NCBI GenBank assembly: GCA_029204225.1
Contig: CM055103.1
Location: forward strand, 20,896,709-20,960,708
Reading direction: 5' to 3'
Length of the DNA stretch: 64,000 nt
DNA from: Diphasiastrum complanatum
Lineage: Eukaryota > Streptophyta > Lycopodiopsida > Lycopodiales > Lycopodiaceae
Part shown: piece after piece, positions 13,041 through 23,433 of the stretch
Numbering within the stretch: position 1 is the first letter of the stretch
Layout: each line of letters starts with the position of its first letter
The notes under the pieces: generated by a model
The model's database searches: none
Seen by the model: the letters and a program-made list of their open reading frames with translations, nothing else
Told to the model about the DNA's origin: nothing
Made by a program: the position numbers and the translations under genes

Positions 13041-13488
13041 AAGATTAAGGGGGAGTGTTGGAGTTAATCTTCACTCCGACTCACTCGAATTCGATTCCTG
13101 AGCACAATATACTATGTATATATACTCTCTCTCTACAACGATGAGCAAGCCAATCGACTCAACTTGCCTGAAGTCTTCGGCAATCGTTGACTATCACCAC
13201 TCAAAATGGAGCTCTTCCTATGCCCTATCCAATGCAGACTATGTCACAATTCAGTTTAGTACTATCCAGTAATTGCACTACTTCACGCTCGTTGCCCACA
13301 CAGTTGTTATAATTGTTGCATGTATATACACATAACGGAATTCACTATGATTAAAGTGGAATAAGTGATAATGAAGTAAGCATGATTCAGAGTTCCTTTG
13401 TGAACTGTATCAAAATTATCTGATTCCATAGGATCAGAGATCTTAGAGAGAGTGAAAGTAATTCAAGAAATAGAGATAGTATTCAATC
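13041..13488 (+). repeat. polypurine tract and 3' LTR start of X2
   Basis: AAGATTAAGGGGGAG (13041-13055) precedes TGTTGGAGTTAATC at 13056, the same tract and LTR opening as X1 at 9379. The LTR is recognisable for a few hundred bases and has no clear CA end; another LTR seems to start at about 13489. Confidence 0.6.
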
Positions 13489-14103
13489 TGTTGTCAAAAT
13501 ATTGAAAAATCTATCTAATATTGTGAGTAGGGGTCCTAAAAATGCCAAAGATGAATTGAGCTCTTTTGGCTTAGTAAAGACCCATCTTAGAATAAAATAT
13601 TCAAGGTAGGTAGAAGTAGAAACTCGAGCTACCATAGGAATTGCCATTTGTACTTTACATGCCACATTTAATGCATGAAAAGACTAGGTGGCACAATTAG
13701 ACATAGTGAGGTGGCTTGAATAAGTCTAGATAGCTTGAGAGGTGGATCCACAACTCCAATTCAACTCAAAGTAGGAGGAGAGTCCATGGATCTATATATA
13801 TGTGACGTACTCTCATTGAGAAAATGATGAAATTTTTGTGTAATGCAAATTTGGGGACAAGCTCTTTGTGCCCTCTCTCTCTCCACGAGTTTTGTACTTC
13901 CTATTTTCTCTCTCTAGTCGAGTAGAGGCATTTATGATGCTTAGTCTTATGTTTTGTTGACAGATCTTGCTTGTAACACAATAATATTGCTTGTATGATC
14001 AGCTTTTCTATTGACAACCAATGCTAGTCTGATCTTTATGGTATTATTTGGCTTAGGAGATAAAAAATACATGTGTAGGGCGTCCCACACGTGTGAATTC
14101 AGC
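13489..14103 (+). repeat. 5' LTR of a third copia
   Basis: The end is firm: ...TTCAGCA followed by a perfect primer-binding site. A TATA box (CTATATATATGTGACG, about 13793) and a CCCACACGTGTGAATTC palindrome near the 3' end are present. The start at TGTTGTCAAAAT is a guess from the TG rule. Confidence 0.6.
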
Positions 14104-14104
14104 A

Positions 14105-14117
14105 TGGTATCAGAGCC
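14105..14117 (+). other. primer-binding site
   Basis: TGGTATCAGAGCC, complementary to the 3' end of initiator tRNA-Met, sits one base after the LTR. The leader 14118-14856 carries no frame; a GCACGTGTGAAATCC half-palindrome lies about 180 nt downstream and a CACACACGTG at about 14645. Confidence 0.9.
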
Positions 14118-14856
14118 TACCTAAGTTTTACAAGCACATCTAATAAAAAAGTTTGCGAATCTGATCAGATTTCAAGCTAGGAATTGTCTAGATTCTACTT
14201 TCTAGCTAGTTTGCAGTTTTCTGGTGATTTAGAGCTTCAAACCACTTTGAATGGTCCAGATCAGATATTGTATGGAATTTCAGGTGCTGGCACGTGTGAA
14301 ATCCGCCCATTTTCAGTTTGGTGGTTCTCTCTCACCTTAGATCCAAATTTCATGCAAATTAGCCCACTAGAAAGCTAGAAATGGTAGAATCTAATGCAAT
14401 TTGAATCATGACAATTGGATAAACCAATCAGAAGTTATAAGCTTTTGAAGCGTCATAGGTAGGGTGCCTAGACCTGTGGCCAATCGTGTTTACATGTCAT
14501 TTATTGCTTGAATGATCACAAAAATTATCTAGAAGCTGCACAATCTCATCTATATGTGATTAAAAAAAAATTTATAGGTTCTAGGCAAATTGTTTCATAC
14601 AAATCGATTGTATTTGAGTCAATTTGACATTTTTGGATTATTTCACACACGTGAAATTTAGAGAACCATAATTTTTGCCATACTTCATCTTTTTTGATGA
14701 TTCAAATCTTGTTTAAGAGAGATTGTCAAGCTAGTGAGATCTATCTCACAGTTTTTTGAGTCTTACATAGGATTTGGCTTTGTACCCTTGATTGGTTCCT
14801 ATAGTGAGAAGATAAGCAATTTTTTCATCCATCTTTTTTGATTTCCATCATTCTTT

Positions 14857-15180
14857 ATGACTTCAATGGGTGTCTTTCTATTAGAAGCAAGTGAAAGATT
14901 GTCAACCTCCAATTACTCAATTTGGAAGGTTAGAATGGAATCTGTCTTAATACTGCAAGATGTGATGGATATTGTACTTGGCATTGAAGAAGAACCACAA
15001 ATTTCTCAAGAAATTCCAAAGTACAAAAGGCATTATATTAAGATGAATGTCTCAAATGACATCTTAAGAGAAATTGGTGCTTGTACTAATGCCAAAGATG
15101 CTTCATTATGGACTTCATCAGAAGAACCCGAGAGCAAGGCTATGGAAAGCGAGTACAACTCACTTTTGACGAACCAGTAA
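14857..15180 (+). pseudogene. gag N-terminus fused in frame to RT start
   Basis: The ORF opens MTSMGVFLLEASERL, the normal copia gag start used also at 21303 and 51942. It continues through the capsid start (YSIWKVRMESVL, NVSNDILREIGACT) and then jumps to SKAMESEYNSLLTNQ, the 'EAM..EYNSL..N' start of copia RT. About 1 kb of gag, protease and integrase has been removed without breaking the frame. The product would have no enzymatic domain. Context (LTR, PBS, leader, ATG) is complete on the 5' side, so the copy may still be transcribed. Confidence 0.85.
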
Positions 15181-16749
15181 TGGAGGACGTCACCACCTAC
15201 CTGATCTACCAAAGGCGGATGAAGAAAACACTATGCTAAACTGGTAGAGTGCTGAGGGACCGGCAATCCTTCAGGCCGTGGGTCCTGTTGGGGGTATTCC
15301 CAAAAAAGTGTAAATAAATAAAATCATCCAATAAAATGTGTGCAAGGGCATGGCATCCTGCGTGTATAAGCTCATGGCCCAACGAGCATTCAAGTGAAGT
15401 TGTAAATAAAATAATAGGCTGGGGCTCTTTGTAATCAAAATAAAACTTGAGGCCCAAAGTCAATTCTAAACTTAGAGTTTACTTTTAAGAGTTGGGTCCA
15501 ATTTTGGACTCACATGAATCTTGTGATTTCCAATGTATTTTTTGTGGACCCTTGGATCAAGTTGGGTCCAAGATGAATGGATAGGATCAATGCGAATATT
15601 AGCCAATAGGATTGAGGGGCAAGGGTCTTCCCCATTTTATAAAAAGGCACCATTTGTACACTATTTTCATGCTTAATAGAGAGGAGGAGACTCTACCATT
15701 TTGAGAGCTCAAGCATCCTCATTTGCTAATCAATCTTGCTTATGCTATTGTTGTGATTGCTTGTTATTTTCATTTCCCATGCTTTTTGGTTATGCTAGTT
15801 AAGGGCTTTCCATAAGCAATGATATTGAGCATTTGAGCTAACCTCCATCTCATCTCTCTCTCTCTCTCTCTCTTCTCTTCTCTCTTCCTCTCCTTTTCTA
15901 TCCCTTTTCTTCACCCAAATCATGTGTAAAAATTACAGCAAATAAGGATCCTAAAACACTTGAAATGATGAGGGAAACAATAGATTATGATTTCATAAGA
16001 TTAGCACAAGTTGAACCATCAAAATCCATCAAAAATCTATGCTTGAACCTCACTAAATGGCCCAAATCCTTGAAGAAGGCTTCACACGTGTGAAAGTACG
16101 GCCTCCCACAGTCTGAGTACTGTACACCAGGCCTACATTCAATCCTATAATCATTAGTAATCACAAGTACTCAAACAATTATGAACATAGAGAGCAATTG
16201 CACCATTATGAGAGAAAAATCATGAAATTGCTTGATTGATTTTGGTGAGATATCATCACCTATATATACATGATCCATCACGGTTTTTGGAAGGTATGAG
16301 TAGCCCTAAACCTATCCCTAATGCTAATTTTGGTGGATCTTTCATCCCTACCAAGTTAGGGTTGGAATCTTGGAGATTCCTCAACAATGCAAAAACTACC
16401 AAAAATAGCTCCTATTTTTTCTCCCTTGTATCTAAGCATAATTTGGACTCACTCCAAAGGTTCTAACACTTAGGTCTACTTGAGAACATCCTTATGAATG
16501 GAATCCTATGCTATTTGGCACGTGTGACAAGCCACATCATGACCATCTAACTATTTACAAGTCATATGACCAAAACTAGTCAAGCTAGAATTGTGAATTT
16601 TTAACATCATGATGAATGTTAGAGTAGAGGAGTAGAGTTAAGGGAGAGTAGTGTTAGTGGTGAATAGAGTTAGGGAGGAAGTAGGAAACTAACTAAAATT
16701 AGCATCTATGCATAGTTAGGTACCTATCCAGTGATCTAACCTTTGTTGA
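15181..16749. other. two LTR-like blocks, no gene
   Basis: A plus-strand block starts TGTTGGGGGTATTCCC at about 15287, has TTTTATAAAAAGG near 15635 as a TATA-like site, and ends in a CT-rich stretch (15855-15900). A second block, about 15960-16605, reads as an LTR on the minus strand: a CACACGTGTG palindrome and the words GGCCTGGTGTACAGTACT match the 4095 LTR near its 3' end. The segment CCAATAGGATTGAGGGGCAA (about 15604) recurs in altered form at 23519. I see no reading frame worth calling. Confidence 0.5.
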
Positions 16750-17848
16750 CAGGCAGGAGGCTATACTACGCAAGATCTTTGAACCTACATGGAGCTATAC
16801 AAGAAGACATCTACATGATCCAAACCGAAAGATACGTTCTGAAAGTTATGAAGAATCATGTCTGTAAACTCCATAAAGCACTCTACAACTTGAAATAGTT
16901 TGCTAGAGCTTGGTTCCAAAGGATCAACACATTCCTCATCGAACAAGGTTTCAAACCAAGCACTGCTGATTGCAACCTCTATTCTAAGTCAGTGCAGCAG
17001 TCCTTCATTATCATCACCTTATACATGAATGATACGTTGTTTTTCAGCAACAATACCAATTTGGTCAAGAGTTCTAAGCAAATGTTGTTTTTAGGGTTCG
17101 ACATGACTGATCTAGGCAAAGCTCACTTCTGTTTGGGCATCCAGATCCACAAAGACAGAGCGAGATGACTGATCTATATCACTCAACAAAGGTATCTTCA
17201 CAATGTTCTTAATAGATACAATCTAATGAATTGTAAGTTAGATCACTCATGGATGGATCCAGGCTTGCATTTGTCAAAGGACCAATGTCCTAAGACCAAG
17301 CAGGAAGAGGAGCAGATGAGAGAGTATCCTTATCGATCGATACTTGGATCTCTCATGTACGCAATGGTCTGTACAAGGCCAGACATCTCTTTTGTAGTAA
17401 GCTCACTCAACCAATATATGGCTAATTTTTGCATTACCCATTGGAAGGCTCTCATAAGAGTCATGAGATATATTCGAGCTACCATGGACCAGCGCATCTG
17501 CTATGGAGAAGTCAGCAACGACAATCTTCATCAACTCAGTGGATATTCCGATGCAAGCTGGGGAGGGGATGTAGACAATCGTAAGTCCACATCTGGATTT
17601 ACATTTTTCTTCAACGACGGCCCTATCTCATGGAACAATCGTAAGCAAATCTCTATTGCTCTTTCTTCTATAGAAGCATAATACATTGCTACTTCTCAAT
17701 CTATTAAAGAAGCGTTTTGGTTGAGAAATTTACTATCAGACATTAATTTGTATTAGTACAATCTCACAATTATATTGTGTGATAATCAGAGTGCTATTGC
17801 CTTATCGGCCAATCCTAGATTTTGCACTAGGACTAAGGACATTGAAAT
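16750..17848 (+). pseudogene. copia RT / RNase H relic
   Basis: RT blocks: EDIYMIQTERYVL, VCKLHKALYNLK, ARAWFQRI, and YMND where YVDD is expected (about 17023), so the catalytic box has lost one Asp. Next come TDLGKAHFCLGIQIH, VCTRPDISF, then RNase H GYSDASWGGDVDNRKSTSGF, GPISWNNRKQ, LCDNQSAIAL, NPRFCTRTKDIEI. The open stretch is 17226-17681. It ends abruptly inside the HIE...HFIRE block at about 17848, where another LTR begins. The same RNase H lineage occurs on the minus strand at 19066. Confidence 0.88.
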
Positions 17849-17850
17849 AT

Positions 17851-18265
17851 GTTGGAGAAAGAGGGTGTGTGAGTGTGAGAAACAAAAAAAATAGCTCGAA
17901 AAGAAAATGAACACGAAAAAATCTGAACTTGAAACTCGAACAAGAATTGAACTCGAAAGGAAAGTGTTTGTGTGCAGCAAAATGAACTATATTTCTCTTT
18001 CCCTAAGCATGACTATTCCTATCAGAAACGAACAGAATGTTAGTAATAGAAATGACGGTCGATCTGATTACGTAGCCAAACATTAACAAAATATCAGAAG
18101 AATAATTTGTCGTGAATAGCTAGACAAATTGTTAGTCGCAAATGATTCGCGAAGAGCTAGACTGAGCTTGACTGATAATTAGTCGCGAATTAGTTGTGAA
18201 AGGCAAGACTAAATATTAGTCGTCAACAGTTAGACTAATAATAATTCGCTAAGAATAGATTACCA
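17851..18265 (+). repeat. LTR-like fragment with TCGCGAA words
   Basis: This starts TGTTGGAGAAAGAGG directly after the broken RNase H. It is rich in TTCGCGAA / AGTCGCGAA words, as are 29330-29470 and 61530-62940, which suggests a shared LTR or leader family. It runs into the opposite-strand LTR at about 18265. Confidence 0.45.
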
Positions 18266-19065
18266 GATTAAGCAACAAGAGAGTCAGACAGAATGAAGAA
18301 AAACATAGCAATATTGACACAAATCTGAACGCAGATCAACAGAGTTGTTATTAAATTAAGTATAGCAAAATATACATGTCAATAATGTTGTGGAGCACAA
18401 GACAATAGCGGATGAAACCACTTGCTCTACAAAGCTAATTTAATCTGTAAAAATGGATGAACCTATTACTGACAATACAGAAGAATCAATGTGCAAGGCA
18501 TCCACTTTGTTTATCTCTGATAAGCTTCTGATGCTATTATTTTCACACCCGTACTGAATATGCAAATGATATTCAATATATACACAATTTTATAGGTGTG
18601 TAGATGAAGAAAGTACAAAGTGGATGTGCTGTCTGTAGGAGATCATGGGTGGCTGCTGTCATTGTCAAATCTGTTAGCATAGTTGCGTGGGATGAGCGTG
18701 AAAAGGCCACGACGTCAGCCTTTGCTGAAATGAACGTTGGTAAAGATGCGAGAATTGCGAGACTCTAACGAATGCCTTGGGATTTGATTGATAGGGTGCC
18801 TTCGCTTTTCCTAGGGCACCTTCGGCATTTTTTAAGGTAGTGTCACCTTTTTTGCCTATCACAAATCACGTGTAAAAACACAGTATCGCGTTTTTCACCT
18901 TTTTCGCTTGTGGAAATTTACTTGTATTTATGCAGACAGTCGAGTTTTTTGCTTGTCTTATTTTACATGTAAATATGCAGACTGTGTGACAACATGAGTA
19001 AAAATGCAGCATGAATGCAGGCAGATTAAATAGGATTTAGGAGATTAGAGGAGATGAATCCAACA
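18266..19065 (-). repeat. 3' LTR of a minus-strand copia (X-type)
   Basis: On the minus strand it begins TGTTGGATTC at 19065, next to a run of eight G (19066-19073 read in reverse), the polypurine tract. It is extensively similar to the minus-strand LTR 44840-45670 (shared blocks around GGTGTGTAGATGAA, TGACAATACAG-like and GTCAGACAG). Its lower end is truncated near 18265. Confidence 0.78.
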
Positions 19066-19456
19066 CCCCCCCCAATCTGGATCCGTGAATGCCTTGATCT
19101 TCAGACTGAGCAATGCACAAAATTTTTTGTGTGCATTAACACTTAATGCCTTCATGAATATATCTGCAACCATGTTCTGCGTTCTGTAGTACATTAAGCT
19201 CACCTCCTTGTTGAGAACTTTGCCCCTGATGTAGTGATATCTGATTTCAATGTGCGTATTACTAGAGTGAAATCTAGGGTTGGCCAATAAGGCAATAGCA
19301 CTCTGATTATCACACAATATATTTGGGGGCTTGTACTGATACAGATTAATGTTTGACAGTAAATCTCTCAACCAAAACACTTTCTTAATAGATTGAAATG
19401 TAGCAATGTATTCTGCTTCTGTAGAAGAAAGTGCAATAGAGGTTTGCTTACGACTG
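19066..19456 (-). pseudogene. copia RNase H C-terminal relic
   Basis: Read from 19456 down: QTSIALSSTEAEYIAT, FWLRDLLSNI, LCDNQSAIALLANPRFHS, HIEIRYHYIRGKVL and the VADIFMKALS end block, followed by the polypurine G-run. It is cut sharply at about 19456 in the middle of SWNNRKQ, where the unrelated coiled-coil relic begins. It is nearly the same protein lineage as 16750-17848. Confidence 0.88.
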
Positions 19457-20966
19457 TTTCCGCTTCGCCACCAAAGGCTGCCGAGGGCAACTCACCATTG
19501 CCTGATGACACATTTGTCTAAATAGTGTTTGTACCATCGCCAGATCGGACTGATCCTATCGCCCCAGAGGGCATCAGGTCCAATGAGAACCTGATAGGAA
19601 ATACATCCTGGATGCGGTAGCAGCCAAAGCCATTCTGAAAAGTAGGGTACTACATCTGGCGACGAGTAACACACAGCTGCGAGCAGACCTCACCAAGCTG
19701 CAGCAAGAGCTGATTTAGGCTCAACAACACGAACAAGCATGGCACTAGGAGCTTGCCAAGCTGCAGCAGAAGGAGGAGGGCCTCAACGACTATATCCAAA
19801 GCTTCTCCAAAGCGCTGACTGAGGCATCCACGAAGGTGCGGGAGCTTCAATCTAAAGCATCCCAATGGCTTGCTCCCATCCAGACGCAACTAAACCTTTT
19901 GGAAGCAGAGAATACACGCTTGGGGATGGAGGTCAAAGCCCTACAAGAAGAAAAGCTTGTCTAGTTGGCTCAACCTGCACCGGACTCAAGGCCGCTTATA
20001 GCCAAACCTTAAATAGCTACCAGGCAGAGTTCAACAAATATCGACAAGCGCAATGCACGAGCTCGCCCAGGCCAAGCAAGCCCTCAAAGCCTACCAAAAA
20101 TTCATGAAAACGAAGGCCTAGCTCACCCCCGTGGTAATTCCACTGCCACCTACTTTTGATGCTGCATAGGCCAGTACAAGCCAAGACTAGAACCAACAAG
20201 CAGTAGGGAGATCTCAACAAGATCAAAGGTCCGAAGGCCAGGACCAAGGGCAGACGGATACGGCTGCTGAGACGCGAGACCATGGCCAAGGCGCAACTAC
20301 CAGCCAAAGCCAAGCCACATCATCCAGAGGTTCGCGCACAATATCTACCAGCCGGGCCTTCCGAAGACCAAAGTTCATGGAGGAGAAAATCAACAAATTT
20401 CTATCAAAGTATCCCCACGAGTCATTAAGAGGTGGCTGGCAGATATTGTTTTTTGCTCAGACAATCAAGGGCAACGAACTGCAAGTATTACCCGCCCTCC
20501 AACCACAACCAGAGTGGGGTCAGCAGTTGTTCGAAAGAGACCCTACGGCCATTAGGGCCTACGTGACGAGACCCAACAATTACGGGTGAACGTGCACTTC
20601 CTACCATGTCCACGAAGATCCAAATGGGCGGAATGCAGCACCCCTCTGAACAAGATCCCACTGCAAAATTTTAATTGGCCGGTAATACCATCAGAATATG
20701 GGTGGACTATGGATGTAGATGCCAAAAGGGCTCTCACCGCGTTTGCCAACCAATATATCAATTTCCCTGATCCAACAGTCCGTGCGGCAGTCACTTACGC
20801 CCGAGACTTGGAACATCTGATGGGGATCGAAACTAAATGGGACAATTTTCTCCCATCCATATTCTTTGATGTTAATAAGGTGCTACCTTCAGACAAAATC
20901 GAAGATCAGCTGCCAATAGCTCGTGTCTATTATCGAGCTGCGCTTCAGGGTGATCTATGGACACAC
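19457..20966 (+). pseudogene. unrecognised coiled-coil protein relic
   Basis: Clearly coding in origin but broken. Three parts can be followed across frameshifts. (1) About 19670-20110: heptad-rich coil (LRADLTKLQQEL, ELAKLQQKEEGLNDYIQSF, LNLLEAENTRLGMEVKALQ, LAQAKQALKAYQKFM). (2) About 20120-20375: Gln/Ser/Thr-rich linker. (3) About 20377-20966: a compact domain with FLSKYPHESLRGGWQILFF, FERDPTAIRAYVTRPNNYG, then after a frameshift at about 20583 VNVHFLPCPRRSKWAE, NFNWPVIPSEYGWTMD, FANQYINFPDPTVRAAVTYA and KIEDQLPIARVYYRAALQG. Several in-frame stops are TAG where neighbours suggest CAG. The segment is visibly less AT-rich than its flanks. It begins in a broken RNase H and ends in a copia leader. 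I do not know the family; a captured host exon set or the gag of an unrecognised retroelement are both possible. Confidence 0.6.
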
Positions 20967-20967
20967 A

Positions 20968-21290
20968 TCTTATCTTCATTCCAACTTTGTGAGGGAGTGC
21001 TAGAACTAAGATTATAAGTCCATTTGTTGGATTAGAAATCTAATTTGAGTGAAAAACTACAAGTGAGAGACCTTAGTGAGTTTCTAGAGACAATCAAATC
21101 CATTTCTTGGCAAGATTTGTTTGAAAGTAGTTTTCACTTCATCTTATCTTCATTCTAACTTTGTGAGGGAGTGATAGAACTGTGATTATAAGTCCATTTG
21201 TTGGATTAGAAATCAAATTTGAGTGAAACACTGCAAGTGTGAGACCTTTGTGAGTTTTAAGTCAATCAAATCTATTTCTTGTTTGTAGAA
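20968..21290 (+). repeat. tandem duplication in a copia leader, 174-bp period
   Basis: ATCTTATCTTCATT at 20967 recurs at 21141. The following blocks (CTTTGTGAGGGAGTG, AAGTCCATTTGTTGGATTAG, ACAATCAAATC-like) recur in the same order. It lies just upstream of the gag start at 21303, so the 5' leader was duplicated. Confidence 0.82.
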
Positions 21291-21302
21291 GTCACTAGTA
21301 AG

Positions 21303-22508
21303 ATGAGATCTGCTGGAGCATACCTTCTAGAAGCTAGTGAGAGATTGAATTCTACAAATTATGCTATTTGGAAGGTTAGGATGGAGTCACTCTTGGTGCT
21401 CCAAGACCTTTATGAGTTCTTGATTGAAGATGAAGATGAACCTCTAGGTGCACAGGAGTTAGCTAGATATAAGAAGAAATCTAGGCTTGCACTTCATTGT
21501 GTGAAGATGAATGTCAACAATGATTTGTTGAGAGAAGTATCAGCATGTACTAGTGCTAAAGAGGCTTTGGAGTCTTTAAAATCAATCTATGAATCTAATA
21601 ACACTTCAAGAGTACTCATGCATAGAAATCAGATTTTGCAAAGCATGAGGAGAAGTGAGGAGAGTGCACAGGATTATGTGCTTAGAATCAAGTCTCTAAA
21701 TAGGGAGTTGGCTTCCATTGGAGAGAAGATTCATGATTGAGAGCTTGTACAAATTATTCTTAATGGTCTAGGAGATTACTTTGCAAATTTGACTCAAAGT
21801 TTTGCCATCCAAGACACTTTGCCAACTATAGAAAAACTTCACAGTGTATTAGTGGCTGAAGAGTGTTGGATGCTCCACACCAAGGCAAGAATGAGTTCAT
21901 TGTCTTTGCAGGATGGAGATGAGAAAGTCAATTTCTCATTCAAGGGCAAAAAGAAAACCAATGGAAAGAAGAAGCATCCAAAGGAGGCCAAAGAAGAGGA
22001 TGATGCATCAAGCTCAAAGCTCAAGTCAAAGCAGAAATGCTTCTTTTGTGGAAAGAAAGGGCATTATGCATCTGAATGCTACAAGAGGCTAAGAGCACAA
22101 GTGGAGGAGGACAAACAAGGAAACCTTGCAAAGGAGGAGGAGGAGGATGAAGTAGATGTATTCTTGATGGCATCTACATCCTCACCAACAAGCAATAGCA
22201 ATTCAAGAGACAATTGGTGGATCGACAGTGGGGCTAGCTCCCACATGTCTTGTGGAAAGGACTTTTTCTCAACTTTGCACTCTTTCAATGATGCTAAAAA
22301 GTTTGTCTTTACTGAAAATGATGAAGAGTGTAGGATAGGTGGTGTTGGCACCATCTCTTTGTGTCTAGAATCCTCAAAATGCATGGATCTAGAGAATTTC
22401 CTTTATGTACCATCAATCACCAAGAATATGCTTGCTTGCATTGAGGAGGAGCATCAAAAGGAGGAAGATCTTGAGGATCAGCCTCAAAGCATGAGAAGTC
22501 CTCATTGA
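21303..22508 (+). pseudogene. copia gag-protease ORF with one stop
   Basis: This is the best preserved gag in the window. The start is set at MRSAGAYLLEASERL by similarity to the gags at 14857 and 51942. The UBN2-type capsid covers about residues 20-200 (YAIWKVRMESLL, SAKEALESLKSIYESN, IILNGLGDYFANL). One TGA at 21738 interrupts it. A lysine-rich linker precedes a canonical CCHC knuckle CFFCGKKGHYASEC (about 22040-22081), an acidic stretch EEEEDEVDV, then protease with WWIDSGASSHM (about 22217-22249; DSG catalytic) and NFLYVPSITKNML. It then jumps to an acidic integrase-RT hinge-like tail (EEDLEDQPQSM) and stops. GAG-pre-integrase and the integrase core are absent here. Confidence 0.88.
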
Positions 22509-23248
22509 CAATGGTTGAGTCATCAAATTGCATGCAAATTGTCCATTCAAGTGTGCATCTTGCAAGGGTGGTGAGCATTGGAGAGTCTACTATCTTTGAA
22601 TACTTTTTGGAAAGTAGTAGTAGACATGAGGTGACTTGTTTCTTACCTTTAAGATTCATGGTGTTTATTACTTTGCATGACAAGACAATGAAATGGGATG
22701 CTTTAAGATCTACATTTGTTGTTGATAAAGCAATTTCATAAGATAACTATTTTTGTAATAGTTTGAATAGAGTCATAAAAGATGAAACATCATTTGCTTT
22801 GGAAATCTTTGCGTCCAAATGCTTTGTGCATTATCACTCCAATGTAAGGACCAAAGATTATCCCATTTCAATGATAGGAAGAATGGTAGTGTTTTGCTCT
22901 TCAAGTAGAGATTGTAAAATCTACTTGTTTTCAACCAAAGAATTTGTCAATGGTGGAAATGTGATCTTTCAAGAGTGGAAGATCTGTAAACTTGAAGAAG
23001 CACCTTTGGATCAACACCTTATTCAATTCATTGATGGTTTGGAGTCAAGTCAAGTGGAGGAGCAAGCTCAAGACCCGACGACTCCAAGAAGAACCATGAG
23101 TGTCAAGATGGAGCCATCTAGGCTCAATCATATGGACCAAGCAAGGCAAGTTGTATTTGGCAACATTATGTATGCACTTAATAGTTTTATTGATGTATCT
23201 TCAAGTGCACAAAATGCCTTGGAATCCATGGCTTGGCATGAGTATTAA
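22505..23248 (+). pseudogene. divergent integrase-like ORF of a defective copia
   Basis: A single frame with one TAA (22739-22741). The second half aligns block by block with the copia integrase tail: NRVIKDETSF, ASKCFVHYHSN, RTKDYPISMIGRMV, SSSRDCKIYLFSTKEFVNGG and NVIFQEWKI, then a hinge with PRRTMS. The first half (FEYFLESSSRHEVTCFL, FMVFITLHDKTMKW) keeps only a shadow of the 'SD.CGP...YYVTFIDD.SR.TW' core, with the catalytic Asp not recognisable, and the DGGGEY / NGVAERKN block missing. After the hinge it ends at AQNALESMAWHEY, resembling the RT start. Enzymatic activity is not expected. The ORF overlaps the gag stop by 4 nt in another frame. Compare 32589-34152 and 41715-42497. Confidence 0.65.
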
Positions 23249-23254
23249 CTACTC

Positions 23255-23433
23255 AAATTGAATCTCTCCAAAACTCATGTTCTATAGTTTTTCACACTTT
23301 CCAAAAGTGTTTATTCAAATGATTTAAGACTAATATAACTTTTAAAAGTCAAACTCTAAGTCTAAATGAAAATTGCCTCAATTGCCAAATATACAAATAT
23401 GACCAAAATAGTAAAACTAGTTAAAATCTTTCA
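23255..23433 (-). repeat. LTR fragment, minus orientation
   Basis: On the minus strand it begins TGTGAAAGATT at 23433 and matches the LTR beginning at 59518 (shared AGTGTTTATTCAAATGA, TTAGACTTAGAG). Its far end has been lost. The plus-side neighbour to about 23900 (CCAATAGAAACCAAGGGGCAA, ATAAAAAGCCACC) resembles the LTR block at 15604. Confidence 0.65.

Noticed and set aside
15236-16466. short ORFs at 15236-15463 and 16236-16466
   Set aside because: No recognisable motif; both fall inside LTR-like blocks.
19650-19889. minus-strand ORFs over the coiled-coil relic (also 20017-20313, 20552-20794)
   Set aside because: Shadows of the plus-strand coding frames, which carry the coherent coiled-coil and domain sequence.
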